Source: Gammaproteobacteria bacterium RBG_16_37_9 (lineage in GTDB: Bacteria; Pseudomonadota; Gammaproteobacteria; UBA9339). From it: a stretch of DNA of 5,940 nucleotides. Position numbers and translations under genes: made by a program. Positions 1 to 4,772 of the stretch are shown one piece after another (the stretch's first letter is position 1; each line of letters starts with the position of its first letter). The notes under the pieces were generated by a model, which did no database searches, was not told the DNA's origin, and saw nothing but the letters and a program-made list of their open reading frames with translations. The DNA is taken from the NCBI GenBank assembly GCA_001801345.1, contig MGXJ01000047.1, positions 1-5,940 of the forward strand. The letters are read 5' to 3'.

Positions 1-1181
1 TTTATAGTAATGCACAGTTGAATATTTTATTCTCATTCTTACAAGGTATAGACTTTGACATTAAAAATCTGTCATTAGAAAATATGGCAAAGCATCTGAA
101 AGAATACCTAACATTTTTTGAAAAAAGAAAAAAGCTTTTCGAAGAAACAAAAACGCTTAAAACGAGGGTAATGTTAGTCACGCTCTATTTTTTAACTGCG
201 TTCATTACCTCTAGAGAATACCCTGAGGAACCTGAAGCTTTCCCCATTGAAGCTTCCAAGGAAGATTCTTTTGACGTTCAATATGAAAGTTTGGGACATA
301 GGATTGAAGCGGATAGAGATCTAATAAAAACATCTAAAAATTACCTTGAGGAAGCTGAAGCTTACCTCATTGAAGCTTACGAGAAAGGCCTTTCTAAAAA
401 TCAATATGAAAACATGCTTAGTCTGATTGAAGAAGAAAAAAATAGAAACACGGCTCATGAAACCCTACTTTGTACGGCTGAAAAACTAAGAAAAGCGAGC
501 AAGAGTCTAGAACCACCAGAAGAAGAGATAGGGACTGCGAAATCCCAGAGTTCCTCCGAGGAAAAATCGGATGATATGAGCGTAGCTAAAACTGCAGACA
601 GGGAAAGGATCGTTCCTCAAGTTGAAGTAGAGGAAGAGGTTGCCTCTACAGCTGAAGCAGATGTTCCTTGTGCCGCTATTGTGAAAGTGGTTGTCCCTCA
701 AGCTGCTGTTGATGAAGAATCTCTTTCGGTGCGAGAAGAGGTTAAAACCCAATCTGATGTAGTTGTTCCAAAAAGAGAAAAACGAACAAAGGAAGAAAAG
801 CAAAAGGAGAGGCATCAAAGATATATAAGATATATAAGAGGATTACAAGATATGGCTTCTACAGCGCTAGCTGCTGAGGAAAAAATTGGAGAGAAAAAGC
901 CCATAACAATAAGATATACGAATGCTCGAGTAAAAGAGGACTTTGAAGATCTTGCGCGAACCAAACAACAGGGGCGTATAGCCGTTTTACTTGAGGATAT
1001 TTTAAATAATCCTTGGGGCACAAATGGAGCAGGGAGACCTGAAAGACTTAGCGGGAGCTTAAAAGGGTATTTTTCACGGCGTATCGATGCTGTAAATCGG
1101 CTTGTGTATCGCTTTGAAAACTCCTCCGAAGAAAGTGTTGTTACCATTCATTCATGCAAAGGACATTATACTGACAGTTGA
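1..1181 (+). CDS. Long acidic repeat protein with C-terminal YoeB/Txe-type toxin domain (5' end probably outside the window)
   Basis: Numbering takes the TTG codon at base 18 as residue 1; the frame is open back to base 3 and TTG has no ribosome binding site, so the gene probably begins before the window. Residues about 297-384 match YoeB of the RelE superfamily, mRNA endonucleases that cleave at the ribosome. The sequence shows GRPERL, YFSRRI, NRLVYRF and a terminal GHY, so the residues equivalent to E. coli YoeB E46, R65, H83 and Y84 are present (E342, R361, H383, Y384). Before it come a helical Lys/Glu-rich region, a tandem 41-residue repeat (68-149), a Glu/Val-rich stretch with recurrent VVPQ motifs (about 195-255), and a strongly basic segment (252-275). 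Family YoeB proteins are about 84 residues, so this is a fusion. I do not recognise the N-terminal part. No YefM-like antitoxin is visible downstream. An active toxin, a regulated toxin or a secreted effector are all possible. Confidence 0.8.
   Translation, partial: YSNAQLNILFSFLQGIDFDIKNLSLENMAKHLKEYLTFFEKRKKLFEETKTLKTRVMLVTLYFLTAFITSREYPEEPEAFPIEASKEDSFDVQYESLGHRIEADRDLIKTSKNYLEEAEAYLIEAYEKGLSKNQYENMLSLIEEEKNRNTAHETLLCTAEKLRKASKSLEPPEEEIGTAKSQSSSEEKSDDMSVAKTADRERIVPQVEVEEEVASTAEADVPCAAIVKVVVPQAAVDEESLSVREEVKTQSDVVVPKREKRTKEEKQKERHQRYIRYIRGLQDMASTALAAEEKIGEKKPITIRYTNARVKEDFEDLARTKQQGRIAVLLEDILNNPWGTNGAGRPERLSGSLKGYFSRRIDAVNRLVYRFENSSEESVVTIHSCKGHYTDS
219..464 (+). repeat. Two adjacent 123-bp units (41 codons) inside the toxin-fusion gene
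   Basis: Bases 219-257 and 342-380 are identical at 34 of 39 positions, at an offset of exactly 123 bp. The match resumes at the same offset around 279-288 and 402-411 (caatatgaaa). At protein level both units carry Y-x-E-E-x-E-A-x-x-I-E-A followed by a QYE motif. The offset is a multiple of three, so the frame is kept. The rest of each unit has diverged, which suggests an older tandem duplication with a conserved core. I see no convincing third copy 123 bp before or after. Confidence 0.75.
837..854 (+). promoter_or_regulatory. Possible internal ribosome binding site and ATG that would give a free YoeB-like toxin
   Basis: AGAGGA at 837-842 lies 9 nt before an in-frame ATG at 852-854 (residue 279 of the long protein). 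Translation from here would give a product of 109 residues, MASTALAAEEK followed by the complete YoeB-like domain, close to the size of a free toxin. The purine-rich stretch also encodes the Arg-Gly of the long protein, so a chance match in A/G-rich DNA is a real alternative. Confidence 0.3.
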
Positions 1182-1249
1182 TTTTAAATTTTAGTCAAGT
1201 TCTTCCATAGCGCTGGCACGGTAAACACATCTAATTTTGCATAGAAACC

Positions 1250-1280
1250 GGTGTCTGACACCTCACCTTTTCACCTTTTT
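1250..1280. repeat. REP-like palindrome with a short CACCTTTT tandem tail
   Basis: GGTGTC-T-GACACC (1250-1262) is a perfect 6-bp inverted repeat around one base, preceded by aaacc and followed by two copies of TCACCTTTT (1263-1271 and 1271-1279, sharing one T). GGTGTC/GACACC palindromes of this kind recur between genes in many proteobacterial genomes and are often linked to REP-associated IS200-like transposases; I recall this from general knowledge and cannot count copies here. It lies in the gap between the toxin-fusion gene and nadE. Confidence 0.5.
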
Positions 1281-1313
1281 CCCTTACAAGATAAGACTTG
1301 CCCCCTCGCATTA

Positions 1314-1322
1314 TGTTAATAT
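1314..1322 (+). promoter_or_regulatory. Candidate extended -10 promoter for nadE
   Basis: TG-T-TAATAT (1314-1322) fits the extended -10 pattern TGnTATAAT, with 4 of 6 matches in the hexamer. No -35 box at normal spacing is convincing: TTGCCC at 1298 is only 13 bp away. If used, transcription would begin about 1329, a few bases before the nadE ATG at 1333, leaving almost no leader. Confidence 0.35.
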
Positions 1323-1332
1323 ACTTTCAACT

Positions 1333-2988
1333 ATGAAAAAAAATATACGCATCACTGCTGCCCAAATCAATACTGTTGTAGGCGATATTTACGGCAACAC
1401 AGAAAAAATAATAAAAAATGCTCTTGTAGCTCGTGACCAACAAGAAGCTGATGTTGTTGTATTTCCAGAAATGGCCTTAACTGGTTATCCGCCAGAAGAT
1501 CTATTATTGCGCCAAGACTTATATGATCAAACCAAAATAGCGCTCAAACAAATTCAAAATAAAGTAAAAAATATTTATATTATTTTAGGTCTTCCTACCA
1601 AAGAAAAACAATATCGCTTTAATACTGCTGTCATTATTTATGATGGAAAAATACTTTCTCGTTACCACAAACAACAATTACCAAATTATGGCGTGTTCGA
1701 TGAAAAACGCTATTTCACTGCCGGCACAAAAACTTGTGTAATAAACATCAAAGGAATTAAAACCGCAATCACTATCTGCGAAGACTTATGGCATAAAGAA
1801 TCCGCTCTAGCAGCAAAAAAAATGGGCGCGCAATTAATCATTAGTATAAATGCTTCTCCATTTGATATACAAAAACCACTACTGCGTGAACAAATATTAT
1901 CACGTCGTGCTCGTGAAAATAACCTACCAATTATTTACGTTAACTCTGTTGGCGGACAAGATGAACTTGTGTTTGATGGCGGATCTTTGGTTGTAAATTC
2001 TAAAGGCAAAGTAACACAACGTGCTCCATTTTTTGTTGAAAATTTAATGCTTATTGAAATAAAGGGGTCAAGAATAAAGGGGTCAAGTCTCATCTTAGAA
2101 CAAGTTAAGATAACTTGTTCTAAGATGAGACTTGACCCCTTGGACCCCTTGGAACTGGTATACAAAGCTCTGGTTTTGGGTGTCAAAGACTATATCGAAA
2201 AAAACAACTTCAAAGGAGCTATCGTTGGCACTTCTGGCGGCATTGATTCTGCTTTAACCCTGGCAATCGCAGTTGATGCCCTAGGAAAAAATAGAGTTGA
2301 AGCGATTTATCTGCCATCACGCTACTCAAGCAAATTAAGCGAAAAAATCACCAAAGAACAAGCGAAGATTTTAGGGATAAAATACAATAAAATTTCAATT
2401 GAACCAATATTCAAAGAATTCTTAAGTAGCCTACCAAAAGAATGGCCCAAAACTCTTGGGAATTCAACCAAAGAAAATCTCCAAGCACGCTGCCGCGGCA
2501 CTATGTTGATGGCCTTTTCAAATAAAAAAGGATTAATAGTATTATCGACTGGCAATAAAAGCGAGATGGCAGTTGGTTATGCAACTCTTTATGGGGATAT
2601 GGTTGGTGGATTTTGTGTGCTCAAAGATGTTCCTAAAATGCTAGTATATCAATTAGCAGAATATCGCAATAAAATTTCTAAGGTGATCCCACAAGCAGCG
2701 ATTACACGCGCACCTACAGCGGAGCTAGCCAAAAATCAAAAAGATGTTGATGACCTGCCACCTTATCCGATTTTAGATGAAATTTTAAAAAGATATATTG
2801 AGCTTAACCAATCGATCAAAAAAATCATTGCAGCTGGTTTTAATAAAACGCTTGTTACTAAAATAATTAATATGGTAAATAATAACGAATACAAAAGACG
2901 CCAAGCTGCTCCGGGAATAAAAATCACAACTAATGCTTTTGGCCGCGAACGTAGGTATCCAATTACTTCAAGGTTTGATAAAAAATAA
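1333..2988 (+). CDS. nadE: Glutamine-dependent NAD+ synthetase with an in-frame palindromic insert in the linker
   Basis: Catalyses the last step of NAD+ synthesis: deamido-NAD+ plus ATP and glutamine gives NAD+, in the cytosol. The product has 551 residues, the usual two-domain size. Residues 1-240 form a nitrilase-type glutaminase with the Glu-Lys-Cys triad visible as E46 (FPEMALTGYPPEDLL), K113 (YHKQQLPNYGVFDE) and C149 (TICEDLWH). Residues about 275-551 form the synthetase: ATP-binding P-loop SGGIDS (301-306), STGNKSE (405-411), GYATLYGDMVGGF, and the family ending NEYKRRQAAPGIK...FGRERRYPIT. I chose ATG 1333 because the family begins at KKNIRITAAQIN; the frame extends to a TTG at 1237, but those 32 residues look unlike the family. 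No Shine-Dalgarno is seen before 1333. The linker (about 243-273) is encoded by the palindromic element at 2058-2151. All key motifs are intact, so the enzyme is probably functional. It converges on xseA. Confidence 0.95.
   Translation: MKKNIRITAAQINTVVGDIYGNTEKIIKNALVARDQQEADVVVFPEMALTGYPPEDLLLRQDLYDQTKIALKQIQNKVKNIYIILGLPTKEKQYRFNTAVIIYDGKILSRYHKQQLPNYGVFDEKRYFTAGTKTCVINIKGIKTAITICEDLWHKESALAAKKMGAQLIISINASPFDIQKPLLREQILSRRARENNLPIIYVNSVGGQDELVFDGGSLVVNSKGKVTQRAPFFVENLMLIEIKGSRIKGSSLILEQVKITCSKMRLDPLDPLELVYKALVLGVKDYIEKNNFKGAIVGTSGGIDSALTLAIAVDALGKNRVEAIYLPSRYSSKLSEKITKEQAKILGIKYNKISIEPIFKEFLSSLPKEWPKTLGNSTKENLQARCRGTMLMAFSNKKGLIVLSTGNKSEMAVGYATLYGDMVGGFCVLKDVPKMLVYQLAEYRNKISKVIPQAAITRAPTAELAKNQKDVDDLPPYPILDEILKRYIELNQSIKKIIAAGFNKTLVTKIINMVNNNEYKRRQAAPGIKITTNAFGRERRYPITSRFDKK
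2058..2151 (+). repeat. In-frame palindromic element inside nadE: 31-bp perfect arms, 3-nt loop, duplicated edges
   Basis: Bases 2077-2107 are perfectly complementary to 2111-2141, with loop AGA at 2108-2110, giving a 65-nt hairpin without a mismatch. The left arm tip is preceded by a tandem 15-bp duplication, AATAAAGGGGTCAAG at 2058-2072 and 2073-2087. The right tip is duplicated as GACCCCTTG at 2134-2142 and 2143-2151. The stretch 2059-2151 is 93 bp, or 31 codons (residues 243-273), without a stop, so the nadE frame is preserved. It sits between the glutaminase and synthetase domains. It resembles in behaviour, though not as far as I can tell in sequence, the Rickettsia palindromic elements found inside genes. 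The GGGGTC/GACCCC tips also recall REP elements. Confidence 0.9.
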
Positions 2989-3105
2989 ACATCCTCCCAA
3001 ACGCAATGAAAATCCCCATAGGACAGATCGTGTTTTGGATTACCACTTTTGTATCATTTCGCTCTTCGAGCTTGTATCGCTCTACATACAACAGCCCAGC
3101 CCTAC

Positions 3106-3126
3106 GGTTCGCAAACAGCGCGAACC
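3106..3126 (+). terminator. Weak hairpin downstream of nadE, possible terminator
   Basis: GGTTCGC (3106-3112) pairs with GCGAACC (3120-3126) across a 7-nt loop. It is followed by only three T residues before GG, so it is a poor intrinsic terminator. It lies 118 bp after the nadE stop and 45 bp before the end of xseA. Confidence 0.25.
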
Positions 3127-3132
3127 TTTGGC

Positions 3133-3173
3133 TAAAATAAATTTATCCACTTCGGAGCCGTAGATTTATTTTA
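3133..3173. repeat. AT-rich inverted repeat overlapping the xseA stop codon
   Basis: TAAAATAAAT (3133-3142) pairs with ATTTATTTTA (3164-3173) without mismatch, and the stem can extend to 14 bp with G-T pairs, enclosing a short loop with TTCGGAG. The right arm contains the xseA stop (3171-3173 on the minus strand). The remainder of the 182-bp gap (2989-3170) also holds GCTC-TTC-GAGC (3061-3071) and TTGTAT/ATACAA (3072-3077 and 3086-3091), and no credible gene. A termination or RNA-stability role for the two convergent genes is possible but not shown. Confidence 0.45.
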
Positions 3174-4379
3174 AAATTTCGACGATTTTCCGTTGCATGT
3201 TGTAAGGACTTGACAGCTTATCTCCCCATCCACCAACCTTGCTCTCACTTTATCACCAACCACAACGTCCGCCGTTCTCTTAATCACTTTATCATCTTTA
3301 CTAATCACAGCATAACCACGTTCAAGAGTCGCAAGTGGACTCACCATATCAAGCGCCACTCCAATTTTACTTAAGCGCTGTTGCCAACGAGATAATTGAT
3401 GCTGCATCGCTAAATGCAACCTATGTTGAAACTCATCCAAACGCTGCATTCTTTCTGCTAAATAATATCGTGGATGACGCAATTGTTTTTTTAAATTCAA
3501 TACTAACAAGTTAATTCGCTGCAATTTATTTTGCATTGAACCAATCAAGCGGCGCTTTAAATTTCCTAAAACATTGAGCCATTCTAGCACATTTGGCACT
3601 ACTAATTCTGCCGCTACCGATGGTGTTGGTGCACGCACATCTGCAACAAAATCAGAAATAGTAAAATCAGTTTCGTGACCAACGGCGCTCACTATTGGAA
3701 TAGTGCTTGCAAAAATCGCGCGCGCTACCGTCTCTTCATTAAATGGCCATAAGTCTTCAAGAGTGCCGCCGCCGCGCGCTAAAATTAACACTTCGCATTC
3801 CTTGCGCAGATTGGCTTTTTGCAAAGCAGTTATAATTTGCGTAGATGCTTCTTTGCCTTGAACTTGCACGGGATAAACAATAATCGCGGCGCTAGGAAAA
3901 CGACGTTTGAGCACATTTAAAATATCACGAATTACCGCACCTGTTGGCGAAGTAATAACCCCAATAGACTGTGGCAACTTTGGCAACGGTTTTTTATATT
4001 TAATATCAAATAAACCTTCCGCCGCGAGTTTAGTTTTTAGCTGCAAAAATTTAGCGTGTAAAATTCCAACCCCAGCAAGTTCCATCCGCTGAACAATTAA
4101 TTGATAATCGCCACGCGGTTCATATAAACTGACTTGTGCAGTTACGATTACGTGCGCACCGTTTTGCGGCTGAAACTTAAGCATTGTTTTACTTTGACGA
4201 AACATTACCGCTCGAACTTGTGCGGTTTCATCTTTAAGCGAAAAATATATATGACCAGAATTTGGCTCGGCGAGATTTGAGATCTCTCCTTCAATTAAAA
4301 CACTGGCGAAATTGCCCTCCAAAATTTTTCTGGCAAGAGAATTGATCTGAGATACTTTTAAAATTTTTTGTTCTAGCAT
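3171..4379 (-). CDS. xseA: Exodeoxyribonuclease VII large subunit
   Basis: Catalytic subunit of exonuclease VII, which degrades single-stranded DNA from both ends in the cytoplasm together with several copies of the small XseB subunit; it acts in repair and recombination clean-up. Residues 1-100 are the OB-fold DNA-binding domain (VLIEGEISN, GHIYFSLKD). The catalytic core follows, with GVITSPTGAVIRD (140-152), ARGGGTLEDLWPFNEE (201-216) and SAVGHETDFTISDFVADVRAPTPS (231-254). Residues about 265-340 form a Leu/Gln/Arg-rich coiled coil, then the C-terminal segment with LERGYAVI (352-359). At 402 residues it is shorter than the E. coli protein (456), mostly in the coiled coil. The ATG at 4377-4379 gives the family N-terminus; upstream is AT-rich with no strong ribosome binding site. 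xseB is not in the window. It is transcribed in the same direction as groEL but separated by a terminator. Confidence 0.96.
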   Translation of the reverse strand: MLEQKILKVSQINSLARKILEGNFASVLIEGEISNLAEPNSGHIYFSLKDETAQVRAVMFRQSKTMLKFQPQNGAHVIVTAQVSLYEPRGDYQLIVQRMELAGVGILHAKFLQLKTKLAAEGLFDIKYKKPLPKLPQSIGVITSPTGAVIRDILNVLKRRFPSAAIIVYPVQVQGKEASTQIITALQKANLRKECEVLILARGGGTLEDLWPFNEETVARAIFASTIPIVSAVGHETDFTISDFVADVRAPTPSVAAELVVPNVLEWLNVLGNLKRRLIGSMQNKLQRINLLVLNLKKQLRHPRYYLAERMQRLDEFQHRLHLAMQHQLSRWQQRLSKIGVALDMVSPLATLERGYAVISKDDKVIKRTADVVVGDKVRARLVDGEISCQVLTTCNGKSSKF

Positions 4380-4444
4380 TTCTGGTTTGATTTTATAGAT
4401 AAAATAATTTCTATTACTAGAAATTGGACAAATTTTACACTGTT

Positions 4445-4450
4445 ATTATA
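4445..4450 (-). promoter_or_regulatory. Candidate -10 box for xseA
   Basis: Read on the minus strand this is a perfect TATAAT, 65 bp before the xseA ATG. No good -35 hexamer sits at 16-18 bp. The area is AT-rich, so one consensus -10 can occur by chance. Confidence 0.3.
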
Positions 4451-4480
4451 AATGAAACAAAATTAGTAGTGGCATTGAGT

Positions 4481-4495
4481 ATAGTACAATACTAT
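4481..4495. repeat. Short inverted repeat upstream of xseA, operator-like
   Basis: ATAGTA-CAA-TACTAT is a perfect 6-bp inverted repeat with a 3-base centre. It lies just upstream (minus strand) of the candidate xseA -10 and directly outside the structured element at 4501-4692. The size would suit a dimeric regulator site, but nothing links it to a known regulator. Confidence 0.3.
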
Positions 4496-4500
4496 TAAAC

Positions 4501-4692
4501 CTTCTGCGAAACAGCGAGCGCGAGGGAGTCGGGGTTATGATTCGCGGGGCGTATGATACATGGAAGTAAAGGAATCAAGGCTTGCCCTCGGGCCAAGACC
4601 CGATGGGCAGGAAGCCGTCCCCAAGAAGCATAACCACGACTTCCGAAGCAATGAGCGTTTTGTGGAACCTCATATTTTACGTTTCGCAGAGG
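4501..4692. repeat. 192-bp structured intergenic element with terminal inverted repeats (MITE-like or RNA)
   Basis: This is visibly richer in GC than its surroundings. Ends: TCTGCGAAAC (4503-4512) is the exact reverse complement of GTTTCGCAGA (4681-4690). Inside, 4524-4539 pairs with 4629-4644 (14 of 16 Watson-Crick, one G-T, one mismatch). The same register continues with TTC 4541-4543 against GAA 4625-4627 and GGGG 4546-4549 against CCCC 4619-4622. A separate GC-rich hairpin pairs 4581-4592 with 4599-4611 around a 6-nt loop. So the whole unit can fold as nested stems. No family gene is seen in either strand; the open frames crossing it end in groEL or the terminator. A non-autonomous repeat is my first guess, a structured RNA second. 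Confidence 0.6.
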
Positions 4693-4715
4693 CTCTACTG
4701 AATAGTTACAAAATA

Positions 4716-4745
4716 AAAAACCCCGCATGTTATTGCAGGGTTTTT
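4716..4745 (-). terminator. Intrinsic terminator of groEL, probably bidirectional
   Basis: AAAAACCCCGCA (4716-4727) pairs with TGCAGGGTTTTT (4734-4745) with one C-A mismatch and a 6-nt loop. On the minus strand the stem is followed by TTTTTTATTTT. It starts 27 bp after the groEL stop (TAG, 4773-4775). The A-tract on one side and T-tract on the other would allow termination in both directions. Confidence 0.9.
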
Positions 4746-4772
4746 CTATAAAATCATGAACGTTTTTTACCT

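Noticed and set aside
507..1147. Two minus-strand open frames opposite the toxin-fusion gene
   Set aside because: Their products are low-complexity complements of the A/G-rich coding strand; the plus strand has a recognisable domain.
1237..1332. An N-terminal extension of 32 residues for nadE starting at a TTG
   Set aside because: The extension does not resemble the family, overlaps the REP-like palindrome, and the family N-terminus begins exactly at ATG 1333.
2058..2151. A CRISPR-like or terminator interpretation of the nadE palindrome
   Set aside because: There is no repeat-spacer pattern and no T-tract, and the sequence is read through as protein with the gene continuing intact.
1935..2186. 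An open frame on the minus strand within nadE
   Set aside because: It is open largely because the palindrome reads almost the same on both strands; nadE on the plus strand is clearly the gene.
2933..3163. A plus-strand open frame across the nadE end into the gap
   Set aside because: It starts within nadE in another frame and no feature supports coding in the gap.
4501..4692. 6S RNA, tmRNA or another standard RNA gene
   Set aside because: The length would fit 6S RNA, but I do not see its conserved central bubble or any tmRNA/tRNA-like ends; kept as an unassigned structured element.
4560..4751. A 63-codon plus-strand open frame in the xseA-groEL gap
   Set aside because: It lies in the structured element and runs through the groEL terminator; no ribosome binding site and no recognisable protein features.
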